From: Diphasiastrum complanatum
Taxonomy: Eukaryota > Streptophyta > Lycopodiopsida > Lycopodiales > Lycopodiaceae
Direction: 5' to 3'
NCBI GenBank assembly: GCA_029204225.1
Contig: CM055099.1
Location: 55,593,173 to 55,657,172 of the forward strand
Length of the DNA: 64,000 nt
Shown: in pieces, positions 12,820-22,879 of the stretch
How the letters are laid out: the number at the start of each line of letters is the position of its first letter
How positions within the stretch are numbered: position 1 is the stretch's first letter
Made by a program: the position numbers and the translations under genes
The notes under the pieces: model-generated
What the model saw: the letters and a program-made list of their open reading frames with translations, nothing else
What the model was told of the DNA's origin: nothing
Databases searched by the model: none

Positions 12820-14245
12820 TGATTGAGCTATAATGGTCTACTTCTTGTTGACCCAGAGAATTGTTGTGCCTATCGCAATGGTGCATCCTCCTGAGACACT
12901 TTTACAATCGTCCCTGATAGATGCCCAGCTGGCATCACTATAGGAGTGCATCTGGAAACCTGCATCACGAAAATTACACAGCCCATAATCCTTTGTCTGT
13001 TGAAGGTAGTGGAAGATTCACTTTGAGAACTTCCAGTGTGCTAAGCCTAGATTCGTGTTGAATTGGCTCATTCTGAACATGACATAAGCAATGTCGGGAC
13101 GTGTGTTGTCTACTAGATACATCAAAGATCCGATCAGCCTCCTGTAAGGCGTCTGCTGCATCATCTCTAACTCTTCTTATGTCTTCAAAAAAATTTTGTT
13201 CGTCAGATTTGTCCCTGCAAACATTGGGGTATTTGCTCCTTTGAAATTTGTCATCTCGAAATCATCTAGGATTTTTTGAGTGTATCTTGACTTGTGAAGG
13301 TATAGCTTTCCTTTGTCATAGTCGCAATCAATCTGCAAGCCTAGATAACATTTGGCCTCTTCTAGGTCTATTATCTCGAAATGTTTCGAGATCTCACTCC
13401 TACAATCAGGCCTTCGCTTCTGCATAGTATCAGGGTGTCATCCACATACACAACAACAATGATAATCTCCCCATCTGTGATTCTCACATAAACATCGGAA
13501 TCGACTATCAATGGCTCGAATCCTAAAAATTTCAGGGCTTGAACTTTCTTCTTATACCATTGTCGTGCTGATTGTTTCAGACAATAGATACTCTTGTTCA
13601 TTCGGCATGCACAAGTAGGAAGTGATTCTGAGGTATAACTTGGAGGTTGATCCATGTAGACTTCTTCATCTAATTCGCCATGTAGAAATGTTGTCTTCTC
13701 ATCAACGATGCGAATCTTGAGGTCATAGCAGCTACATATGCAAATAGTAGGCATAAGGAAGCATGTTTCACCACTAGAGAGAAGGTATCAGTGTAGTCGA
13801 TGTCGTACTTCTGAGAAAAATCTTTCGCTACAAGTCTGGCCTTATATCTTGAAATACCTCCATTCGGTCCATACTTGAGTTTCTAAACCCATTTGCATTG
13901 CATTGTTTTTCATTTCTCTGGCATTGGTTGCAATGTCCATACCTCATTCTTCTTCATGGATTCTATTTCTTTGTTCATGGCTTGGATCCATTTGTCCTTC
14001 TCTGGACTGTCGATGACTTTCTCAAATGTTTGTGGCTCACCACTGAATCCACAAAATTCTTCGGATGTAGACGCCGAGCTGTCTGGCACAAATCTTGTTG
14101 GTGCTCTTCGCTCTCTCATTGATCTTCTAGGAGATTCTTGTGGTACTGCAATACTCTTGCCTTTGTCTCTTTGGCTAGATTCGAAAACATTTCGGTTTAC
14201 AGGAGTTCTAGCCATTAGAGGAATGCCATGTAGGATATACAAAAA
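12820..14245 (-). pseudogene. Copia RT/RNase H relic (Copia G)
   Basis: On the minus strand from 14.22 kb it runs through a linker (SPRRSMRERRAPTRF), the RT start (KDKWIQAMNKEIESMKKNEV, then KYKARLVAK-like sequence), the palm region with the intact motif VVYVDDTLI (about 13450), LEEAKCYLGLQI, and RNase H pieces down to 12.82 kb (YSDASWAS, TTILWVNKK). Frameshifts separate the pieces. Strand, order and style fit the protease/integrase relic at 23.3-25.6 kb, so the two may be halves of one element split by copy 1 of the multigene transposon. Confidence 0.8.
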
Positions 14246-14375
14246 TATCAAAATAAATAAAACAATATTGTTTATTTGCTTGCCCACACCACACCCAAGG
14301 CCTCCCCAACTCCCAATGATCTAATCATAGTGTCTATAGTCACAGTTAAGAACTGTTAACAGTTCGCAGTATAAC

Positions 14376-14606
14376 TTGACTAAATTCAAAAATATTCCCT
14401 CCATTGGTTACGAAAAGGGCAATAGTTTCACTAAATCTAGAATACGACCACCATCCACAAATTCGAATTGGAAAAAATCGCAGAATGTTTACATATGCAT
14501 TCCTTCCATGAGAATGGAAATATGTGCGCCAACTACCTATTGGAATAAAAGAATGAGCGGCATTTCCAAATTTGAATCAAGCATACAAGCATGGAGATTG
14601 GATTGA
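14376..14606 (+). CDS. Possible first exon of the copy 1 transposase gene
   Basis: A 76-codon open stretch with a basic, polar composition (KSRIRPPSTNSNWKKSQNV) lies upstream of the coiled-coil exon in the same orientation. No homolog was recognised, and copy 3 could not be aligned here. It may simply be chance open sequence in AT-rich DNA. Confidence 0.2.
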   Translation: MTKFKNIPSIGYEKGNSFTKSRIRPPSTNSNWKKSQNVYICIPSMRMEICAPTTYWNKRMSGISKFESSIQAWRLD

Positions 14607-14863
14607 TCGTACATAGTATATAATATAATCAAATATGAGTATTTTGTTTTGCTTCATAGAACCAGGTCATAGTACTTTGATGCAACTGATTACTCTATTA
14701 TTTTTTTGATGATGACATTATATCATCTACATGTGGATATCCCTGTTGATTTGGCACCTTTGCAGAGAAGAGGAGGCAAAGGAGTTCAAATATCTGTTCA
14801 ATAACTCATTTAGTTACATGGATATGCAATGGGCATGGTGGATTACTAGGATATTGTGAAAGA

Positions 14864-17255
14864 TTGCAAAACCATGGAAAACAACTTTATATGAATAAAG
14901 TTCACTTTTTAGAAGGTGAGTTAATTCGGATATCCTCTTATTGTCAGAATAGAGATTGTCATCTCCAAAAGACGTTAGAAGAAAATGAACAACTTAAAAA
15001 AAATAATGAGTTATTACAGAAGATAGCAATCAATATCAAATCAAAACTAGAGCAAATGCAATTAGTCTTACAATCTATTCGTATTGAAAACTTACAATTA
15101 CTAAAGGATGTGGATTTGGTAAAGAAGAAGGCTGAAAGTAAGAGGCGAAAGTGACAAAGTTGCAAGGATATTCAAACGCTTTCAAAAGATGGTTATCAAA
15201 ATAGAAGGATCCGTGCATTCAAGTAAGCATATTCTAAATTTTGTAAGTTTTTCAATGACAATTGGATTTAATTTCAGCTATGGTGATATTCTGTTAACTA
15301 TCTATTTCTATTGCAGATCTGCATTAGTAGCTCCTCGGAATATTAAAGACAATGCTTCACTAAGAATGTCATTGGGCACAATATTGACTTGCAAACCCAC
15401 TGAGCGTACCATGATGAACAATAGGATTTCAAATGTAAAGTGTAAAATAGTAGAGTCTTTGATGGTGGACATTCAAAATATTTTAGATAAGACTATAGTT
15501 CAGGGAGCTTGTGATTTTGCAGGTATTAGTAGGGAAGCATATGCAACAATATTTAAACTAATTAGAGAAGCTTTTAAACAAGTTCAAATTAGAAAAGTCC
15601 CAATCCCTAGGATATACCACTTGAAGAAAGAGAGGGATACATTAAACATAGGTGTGTGTAAGATCATTGGAACTCCATTTCATATTGAGGAAGTGTATGA
15701 AACTGATGGAAGATTAATATTCTATAATTCATCAAACAATTTATTTGTTGATCTAAATTACTTGCTGAGATACATCGTCACATTCTATGATATAACCTTT
15801 GAAAAGGTGAATAGCAAAATAATCATAGTACTTAAGTTAAATGAGTCAGACATTGTGAAAGGGCAGAAGATGGAAAGGGTTAGTATAACTCTCATGAATG
15901 GTGCTCTATTCCAAACAGAGAACCAAGAAGATTTCAAATTCAGTGTCCAGTCAGAAAATGATATATGGTGGTTGGCAGCATTTCAGGTAACTAGTTTCAT
16001 TATTACATTACATTCATTGAATAGTATTAATACATTGTAAACTAAGTATGATTAATTCTTTGGACAGGTGCTGAAAGAGGATCATGATATATTATCATGG
16101 ATATTCTCAAAGACATCTTATCCTAGGATCATCAAGGACCATATGGATGGAGGATTTCTCAATGTTCCAGGAGTTGGAGACTTCAATGTTGAATGGCACT
16201 TAGCAGGTGATTTGAAAACATTGAAATGTATGTATAATGTCTCTCACGGTGCTACATCAAAACACCCTTTTTTGTACTGCATGAGAATGGCAAAAGATGT
16301 AACTAGGAGTACAAGAATTACTAGAGAATATGTAGATCCAAACTGGAAGCCTATGTTGCCTATCGCCTTAAAAAATGTGCATGTTTGCACTCTTCATGCA
16401 GAAGTTAGATTAATAGAAAAGATCATTTATCTTCATATAGTTTTTTCTCGGAATACTAAGCCAGCATCATTAGCAAAGGAAGCTATCTCTCGATTAGAAG
16501 ATGTTTTATCAAAAGTAGGACTCCATAAAGGACATGTCAAAATTCAAAAAGATGAAAAGCTTACAGGAAAGAATGGGAACATGCCAACTAAGCCAAGCAT
16601 AGGAGGAGCAAAAGCACGTCGTTTTCTATCAAATCATACTGGTACGGCTTCTAATATTCAACACTCAGTCTAGACAGATATTATTGCTGCCACTCAGGAC
16701 TTCGAGAAAGACGGCAAAACCAGAGTACTAAAAGCTGATGTATGGAAAAAGCTTGATAGTATGATTGCTATTTTAAGAAAATAAAAATACTCTGATATTG
16801 ATAAGAAAGCTGTCCAAAGGACTTGTGTCGAGTTTGTTAATGCAACATCAAAAGCATGGGAAGAAGATCACATCACTCATTACATGGTTAGTATGCAATT
16901 TTCAAAATGCTTCCAAATTTTCATATATATTTAGATCTAAACATAAGACTAACATTATGATTTTGACATATGCAGCACATACTAAGAGATCATACAACAT
17001 TTCTTGCAAATACATATGGAAGCTTGAGTGTATGGTCATTACAAGGGATGGAGAAGTCACACTGACAAGCACGAGCAACATTTTATAGAAATACACAACA
17101 TGGAGGAACCAATGAAAAACGAAACTACATTTGTCAATTGTTTCAGTGGTTCTACCGTAGAGTTCAGATTCGACATCCAACAAAGTTCACACAATACAAC
17201 AAGTTTAGAAAAGCATGCAAGTTCATACAGGAAGAGAAAATTAGATGATTGTTGA
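14864..17255 (+). pseudogene. CxxC transposase-like gene, copy 1
   Basis: The first exon encodes about 95 residues of heptad-rich coiled coil (LEENEQLKKNNELLQKIA) ending in a basic RRIRAFK. Three GT-AG introns (15223-15316, 15987-16067, 16887-16975) fall at the same places as in copy 3. Core landmarks are LQGACDF-like VQGACDFAGISREAYATIFK, SVQSENDIWWLAAFQ, GDLKTLK, SKHPFLYCMRMAKD, CTLHAEVRLIEKIIYL, SIGGAKARRFLSN, and QGMEKSH near 17046. The acidic residues of GDLK and MEKSH are candidate catalytic residues. The first Cys of the CxxC pair is Phe here. In-frame stops occur near 16671, 16781 and 17063, so the gene is broken. It ends about 100 bases from the convergent stop of gene D. Transposase function is inferred from mobility and motif layout. 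Confidence 0.65.
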
Positions 17256-17360
17256 GTAGAAGATCATCATGACATGTTCAGAATTGCTTTGCAAATTCAT
17301 TGAACAAGAGAGGAGCAATACCCAATGTAAATGTATTGATTGTATTATACAAAGTGTCAA

Positions 17361-17717
17361 CTATTCATCATCAGATCTTGTATCAGATTCTATGGTAGTA
17401 TTGTCATGAAGAAATTCTCTGCTGGCGTATGCATCTAATAGATGTGCATTATCCTTATTTCCACTAAGCTCAATATAAGTGGAATACAATGAATAATGGG
17501 AGCTCATTAAAGGAACATTCCCATTAGTAAAGCCTAAAATGTTCAAAACATAAGATCTTTTGACAAAAAAGATCTTATTTGTCTTAACAAATTTATGCCC
17601 TCCTAAATAAAATGATAAAGCTTTAACTACAGAATGTTCACCAAATTGTTTGATCTTTTCAAAAGTAGTTCTATGTGTCTGTATTGCAGCAACAAATGTC
17701 GATTGGTTGAATATCAA
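17361..17717 (-). pseudogene. Gene D, C-terminal part (copy 1)
   Basis: This ORF contains SFYLGGHKFVKTNKIFFVKR and a following SSHYSLYSTYIELS. These match, block by block, the C-terminal exon of gene D in copy 2 (29096-29335: SHFLGGHNFNKVHKIFFVKK, SSHFALYAAYVDLS). I recognise no known family. The remainder of gene D lies to the right, in inverted orientation, which explains why this piece starts abruptly. Its stop at 17361 faces the end of the transposase gene. Confidence 0.6.
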
Positions 17718-17749
17718 AGTGGTTTTGTACTTTTTCTTTTAGTTCAGAT

Positions 17750-18650
17750 CCCAGATGATGATGAGTTTCATGTGCTGACCCTCCTTTTGCACCCTCCTCT
17801 GTTCAGTCAGCCATTAAGAATATCAGTCACTTTTTTATCGACACTCCAGATAAAGAAAGTGACTTCATTGATTTAAATACTGATATTCTCCAGGATTCTT
17901 TCATTGGCCAAAATACATCTGATGATGAATCCAAATCTATGGAGGATTCAAAATGTCTTTTCAATTTGCTTGTATATTATATTAATGACAATGTATATTT
18001 TACTACTGCTGATTTATGTAAATTTTTTGACTATCGTGAGGACGAGGTTCTATGTTTATTATCTAGCACAATTTTTGAATTCTCCGACTTTGTAGATTTT
18101 GAGACAGATGACCTTGTTGCTGGAATTGATTTTGATGATTAGGAGAGTCTTATGACCGATGAAGAATGCTTGAATAAGACTTTATCAAATATAGCTGAGG
18201 ATGGGTGAGACAGGCCATCTGATGAAGAATTCATGGCATTTCAATCCCAGATGGACTCCCCTCATCCATCATTAATGCATTTCACTGATGATTCCACTTT
18301 AGTACGTGGTCATTATATTGATCATCCTGATCTGGTTGCTGTTGATGATGAAGAATGTGTAAGTGTTTAATCTTCCTTGCATTTGAATGTTTTCAATCAC
18401 TGAATGTGTTTTTGCTAACATATTTCCTATTGCAGGATGCTCTCATAATAGATGATTTTGCTGCGAGACAAGGTGGTTTCAGACAACACGCATCCTCATT
18501 CTAGAGGGACAGTGGACTGGGCCACTATCTTCGGCATTTCTTGAAGAGTGAGATTTGTATTGCTCATTCCAAGATGAGCCCAGTCGGGGAGAGTCTTATA
18601 ATGGCCAGTCTATGTCTAAAAGCTGGGAAGAAATGAACAAGATCAATATA
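17750..18650 (+). pseudogene. Gene D, middle part, inverted (copy 1)
   Basis: After an acceptor-like CTTTTAGTTCAG, the plus strand encodes HFFIDTPDKESDF, then LVYYINDNVYFTTADLCKFF and FSDFVDFETDDLVAGIDFDD. All align with copy 2 gene D on the minus strand (TFFIDTSVNLDD, INFDTDDLLLGVD). After an intron at about 18367-18435 comes IDDFAARQGGF and RDSGLGHYLRHFLKSEICIA, matching the copy 2 C-terminal exon (LDDFTVRRGG, RDHALGHYLKFFKNNEIS). Stops are present. The protein is very acidic (Asp/Glu/Ser-rich) with short hydrophobic stretches and no known fold that I can see. Relative to its own N- and C-terminal parts this block is inverted. Confidence 0.6.
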
Positions 18651-18659
18651 ATGCATGTA

Positions 18660-18842
18660 CTAGAGTTGACCTATGGAGAACACAGGCTTGCTGCTAAGTA
18701 TATCTCTTGATCTGACATAATGTTCATAAAATACATTAGAATTTGGTTGTGCAGTCCTGAAAACATGTACATAAGGCCTGAATAGACTGTGGAAGTAGTC
18801 CAGATTTTCAGTAATCTCAAATTCACTCAGAAATGAACTCAA
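18660..18842 (-). pseudogene. Gene D, N-terminal exon (copy 1)
   Basis: Sixty codons starting at an ATG at 18842. FLSEFEITENLDYFHSLFRP and the following FYEHYVRSRD align with AFSEIDLRFKSLLSTPLFR and IHYQDLVALDK in copy 2 (30.3-30.45 kb). It reads away from the CACGTG array 290 bases upstream, so that array is likely its promoter side. The downstream part of the gene is inverted. Confidence 0.5.
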
Positions 18843-19131
18843 GCCTGATTCTCATGAGGATGATGAGGAAGAGACCATGGCAGTAGCGTGAATATCGCAG
18901 TTATGCGCACGGGAGAACTGAACCAAAACTAGCAATCAAAATGGCGCAGAAGATGGATATGTACGGTAAACAGATACAGAATATCACACTTGTGTGCGAG
19001 TAGATATACTTGCAAGCAAACGGACAGAAATGAGCGCGCACAAAAGCGATATGTCAAGAATTTCGAGAACGCAAAAGGTAAAAAATTATTCAGTTTTCGT
19101 GCCATTTATACTAAATTTTTGCACGTGTGGT

Positions 19132-19357
19132 CAATGGACTTATGACACGTGTCTACTTTCAATTCAACAACAGACGTAGGCACGTGTGAAATGACACCTG
19201 CACACGTGTGAAATGACACCTAGACACGTGTTGCGTGTTCATTCGAGTGCTTATAAACACGTGTCGCTCTTGCATTCGGTCGTACAAATCTCACACGTGT
19301 AGTGTGACATAGTGACACGTGTCGCACTCGCATTTGTTCGTACAACTCCCACACGTG
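19132..19357. promoter_or_regulatory. Array of nine CACGTG (G-box) motifs, copy 1
   Basis: CACGTG starts at 19132, 19146, 19181, 19203, 19225, 19258, 19294, 19316 and 19352, mostly in an ACACGTGTG/C context. Spacings of 22 (three times) and 33-36 recur. Two blocks repeat with a 58-base period (19258-19299 and 19316-19357). The array separates the divergent starts of gene D (18842) and the histone H3-like ORF (19711). In plants CACGTG is bound by bHLH and bZIP factors, so a bidirectional promoter is the simplest reading; binding by an element-encoded protein is possible. Confidence 0.7.
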
Positions 19358-19710
19358 TGACAGGACGTTCTTTCGAACGCGTGAACCCCGATATAAATTC
19401 ACAAATTTCGATGAATTTTTTTCACTTTTTTTTTCGCTCTGCATATCGCATTTGTGTGCGCCCTTCACGATCAAAATTCCTCCTACTACCTTCTATGCGC
19501 ACAGGTCCAATACCTCTTCCTACGCGTCACCCCATATTGCACTTGTGCGTCTTCCCTCAAATCTAATCGTTCTCTCTAATAATCGACTCGCATAGGTCCG
19601 ATATACCGTACATTTTGTCCGTACATAGCGGTCCTCTGCGAGTTCTTTATCATCCCTTCCTGCTTATCCTAACTTTCACGCACAAGTCCGCTATCACATA
19701 GTTCACGCCC

Positions 19711-20220
19711 ATGGATAGGAGAAAGCAGACAAGGAGAGACTTCTTCTCTCCTGGCTCATCCTCATCTCCTACGGTTGCCATCACACCCCCTACTAGACCT
19801 AGAATGCGCAACCGCAACATGTGGCTCTCTGAGATACGCAAGTATCAGAGGTCAACAGCTATGTTGATCCCAAGAGCTCCATTCTACCGTGTTGTCCGGA
19901 ACATAACAAGAAATTATCTCGGACAGCACGTTAGATTCACACTGAGTGCTCTTCAGTGCCTTCAGGAGGCTGCTGAAGATTATATTAGCTTTTTTTTTTA
20001 GGATTCTTTTTTGCTTGCCATCCATACCAAGAGGGTTACCATAATGCCCAAGGATTTTCAGCTTCTGATCAGAATGAGGGATAGGTACTGTAGGTTATAT
20101 GTATCTCAGCCTGCTGCCCCTAGACCAACTCTTGTAGATAGGACTCATCTTCCTACGAAGCGTTCTAGAAAGCAGACAGCCCCCAAGAGTGCTCGTAAGA
20201 AAGTGAAGCCTATCCCATAA
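19711..20220 (+). pseudogene. Histone H3-like (CENH3-like) protein, one internal stop
   Basis: 170 codons with one in-frame TAG (19999-20001). After a 36-residue tail starting MDRRKQTRRD, the full H3 fold can be traced: alpha-N EIRKYQRSTAMLI, alpha-1 APFYRVVRNITRNY, loop 1 LGQHVRF (one residue longer than canonical H3), alpha-2 LSALQCLQEAAEDY, and alpha-3 LAIHTKRVTIMPKDFQL. The extra loop-1 residue and EAAEDY recall centromeric H3, while MPKD is canonical. The position of canonical K56 is Arg and that of K79 is Leu; no K9 or K27 context exists. The TAG sits at the Glu of the LFED motif, a single-base change, so decay is recent. After alpha-3 comes a 44-residue basic tail with KRSRKQTAPKSARKK, unusual for H3. 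There are no introns. The stop at 20218-20220 is followed in frame by the Ulp1 linker. Confidence 0.85.
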
Positions 20221-21290
20221 TCCATTGTAGATAATGCTGCTGTGGATAATGCTGTAAATATAGCTACCTCTGTTTTGGATACTCCTAATATTGTTGTAGA
20301 TACTACACTTCCACCTCCTCCTCCTCCTCCTCACAATTTCTATACATATATAGATTCGGATGATTATGTTAAATTTGAGAAAGACATATCAGATGCTATA
20401 GATACAATTGGTACTCCTTTTTGTTTTAGACTAGAAGAACTTGATTTTAGTATTAATTTTAGAGTTCTAAATTGTCTGGATCTCAAAGACAGACGGACTT
20501 CTATCAGTGATCTTGTGATTTGACATTGCATCAAATGAGTTGCTGGTGTTGAGTAACTTTCTGCTCTAGACTTTCAAGGAGAATAATGACACATTGTCAC
20601 AGTGTTTGACAAGTGGATTCACACCAGCAACAAAGTATTTGGTCATTCCTTATCATACCAACTAGGATATATTAAGTGCTTCTTCTTGTTTTATGCATTA
20701 ACACTGACATTTTCAATTTAAATAGTTCTCAGAATTGCCGCTAAAGTACTTTCAATCTTATTTTGCAGTGACCACTGGAGTTTAAACCTAATCTCTATTA
20801 AGAGATCTGTAAATAATATTATTAAATGTTCTTGTGTCAAGATGAATTCGGCGAGAAATACACATAAGGATGTAGATATATTCATTCCATATCTAAGTAA
20901 ATATATTCCTACAGACGTTGCCCATTCCGTAGACTGGTAGATCGTCAACTTGGAGGTAAACTCTTCTTTCTTAATAGCATATTGAAATCAATATTCTAAT
21001 GAAATATTTTCAATCTAGTTCATTCTGTTTCATGATTGATTTCTTGTGTGCTGAATTATTTTGCAGTCACCCCAGCAAAATGATTCATTCAACTGTGGGT
21101 GGTACACATTGTACAATGCCAAGCTATTTTTTGAGTGGTTCATCCTTCAATAAGATGTTGATATTTCTACACATCAAGTCAGGTGTATAGATTTAGACAA
21201 GAAATTATCCTGAGTATACTGGCTCGGGCAAGGTTTCAGCCTCCCGTTATTGATGATGGTGCAAAGGATGATGTAGTTGTACTAAATTAA
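20221..21290 (+). pseudogene. Ulp1/C48-type cysteine protease, copy 1
   Basis: In frame with the H3-like ORF but after its TAA, a linker with a run of seven Pro leads to a region aligned with copy 2 (LVLSNFLL, then FTPATKYLVIPYH). Exon 20769-20938 begins DHWSLNLISI; HWSL (20773-20784) carries the catalytic His of Ulp1-type proteases. After an intron, QQNDSFNCGWYTLYNAKLFF (from 21073) gives the oxyanion Gln and the catalytic Cys (21094-21096). The last segment, VYRFRQEIILSILARARF, ends at 21290. Frameshifts near 20520 and 21200 and stops in exons break it. The intron seen in copy 2 after FFEW... is missing here. Ulp1-type proteases cut SUMO or ubiquitin-like modifiers and are known cargo of several plant DNA transposons. 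Confidence 0.75.
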
Positions 21291-21485
21291 GATAAAAAAA
21301 AATATAGATAGCATAGAACAAAAATACATGTACAGACTTCATAGAAAAATATACATTGATATATCAAATGTTGCTCCACTTTATGAATTTGGGAGCACAA
21401 AATACATGTATAGATGCCCAACTTGGACTTTCATTTATCGAATGAAAGGGTGTATACACAAATTTTCACTGAAGTTTATTTGAGA

Positions 21486-22848
21486 CTATTGTTCTCCCAT
21501 AATGGTGATTGTTGTAGGTAGATCTTTGCAGCACGTTATCAGCTCCTTTCTTTTTCGCATCTGTGACATGGCAAATATTAGTGAATGTGCAATTGTAAAT
21601 GATGACATTTTCTATTATTTTGTTCTATTTTGAAATGGCAATAAACATAAAGTACTTTCGTTGATGATAAATCTGAAATATGTTGGTAGATTGGTTTATA
21701 ATAGCATGAGCTCTGTTCTGATAAAATCAAGCTTCCAGTGCCTTCCACCTCCACCATAGTCAAATATTCCTCATTGTAGATAATGCTTATCTCCATTCGG
21801 TTTGTGTGACCATTCAGTTCAAAGTCTTGATCCAGTGGTAGCCATGTACCTTCAATTTTTTTGTATCTCTGGTAGCTAAATGTGAGACTAAGCATTTGCT
21901 TTTCGATATGATAACGAAAGATCATTGAGGACTTTTTAATCCTGCATTCTATGTCATTATTTGTTTTACTATCCCAGCCTTGATCCATGAGATTTGACAA
22001 AGTCTCATCTGATAAATCCTTGCAAACAAATAAAGTTGGTGTCCTACAAACACTAGCACTCGAGAAAAAATCAACAAATGTATGCAATGAGATAAACCAA
22101 CTTAGGTGAACAATTTTGGAGCCTGTGCTTATCTTCATAGCATTTTTAATATCAATGAGTAGCTTGCATCTCAAGGATTCAGAAACAATGCTGTCAGGAG
22201 TAGGCCATTCATCACTTTGAAAACTAGGCAATGGAATTGCTTCGAGCTTGCCAAAACCTCCATCCATTTGTGGCATATATAAAGACTCATAAAAATAGAT
22301 ACCACAATCTGCAAGTTCCTTTGGACTTCTTCTTCTGTATTGTAGCTTTCCAACATCAGAGTGAATCATGCCTAATATTCCTACAAGTGATTGTGCGGGC
22401 TCCCATTCACTTATGCATGATGGATATAAATCTGAAAGAAAAAAACAATGTTGAAGCATTTAAATCATAATCTGAAGAGCATCAATAAAGGAAATCACCT
22501 ATGATTGTTGTAGAGTGCATATGTTTTGATATACTTAAAATTACATTTTTGATGATCATGAGGATTGATATCATGTACTTTGATTTCTGAATGCATATAT
22601 ACATGTTGCACTAAGAATTCTGATATCGATTGACCTCCCGAGGTAGTCTTAAACTCCAAAATTTTTGCTTTCCAATAAGATTTGTAAGTCATTTTTGCTC
22701 TTTTCTTTTGTCAAAAATTGCCCTTTGATGATGGATGCAGCAATACCCATGAGTTCTTCGTATATTTTGTTGGCTTCCAGTTATCAGCTTCATCTTTCTC
22801 ATTGTAAAGAATCACAGAATCGATTGTAGATCTGGGTCTCCTCGCCAT
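21486..22848 (-). pseudogene. Gene E: unknown protein of the multigene transposon
   Basis: It starts at ATG 22848 (MARRPRSTIDSVILYNEKDE), continues as NSWVLLHPS, meets one in-frame TGA (about 22711), and resumes as SYWKAKILEFKTTSGGQSIS. An intron (about 22495-22435) leads to a 270-codon exon with PQMDGGFGKLEAIPLPSFQ, KIVHLSWFISLHTFVDFF and WLPLDQDFELNGHTNRMEI. A short last exon probably ends at 21486. The N-terminal part, with alternating beta-type strands around KAKILEF and EFLVQHVYMHSEI, loosely recalls BAH or Tudor-like chromatin domains, but I cannot prove this. The rest is unrecognised. It converges with Ulp1. Apart from the TGA it is remarkably open. Confidence 0.5.
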
Positions 22849-22865
22849 TGCTATTTTCAAAGCTT

Positions 22866-22877
22866 GGGCGCCAAAAA
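22866..22877 (-). promoter_or_regulatory. E2F-like site upstream of gene E
   Basis: On the minus strand the sequence is TTTTTGGCGCCC, containing TTTGGCGC, which fits the E2F consensus TTTSSCGC. It lies about 18 bases upstream of the gene E start codon. E2F sites drive S-phase genes in plants; a chance match is possible. Confidence 0.35.
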
Positions 22878-22879
22878 TC

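Noticed and set aside
14336-14348. ATAGTCACAGTTA here and at 22942-22954 as terminal repeats of transposon copy 1
   Set aside because: They are direct, not inverted, and a 13-base match is expected by chance many times in 64 kb. They lie inside the Copia-defined edges. Kept only as a weak hint.
14349-14363. AACTGTTAACAGTT palindrome near the left end of copy 1
   Set aside because: A perfect 14-base palindrome, but AT-rich and without a partner at the right end, so no function can be assigned.
19711-20001. The H3-like ORF as an ordinary host histone H3 gene
   Set aside because: Residues nearly invariant in plant H3 are changed, the tail lacks normal lysines, there is a long C-terminal tail, and it is embedded among transposon genes with a shared promoter array.
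21001-21190. 63-codon ORF ending KMLIFLHIKSGV
   Set aside because: Wrong frame over the Ulp1 Gln/Cys exon; the true frame reads QQNDSFNCGW.
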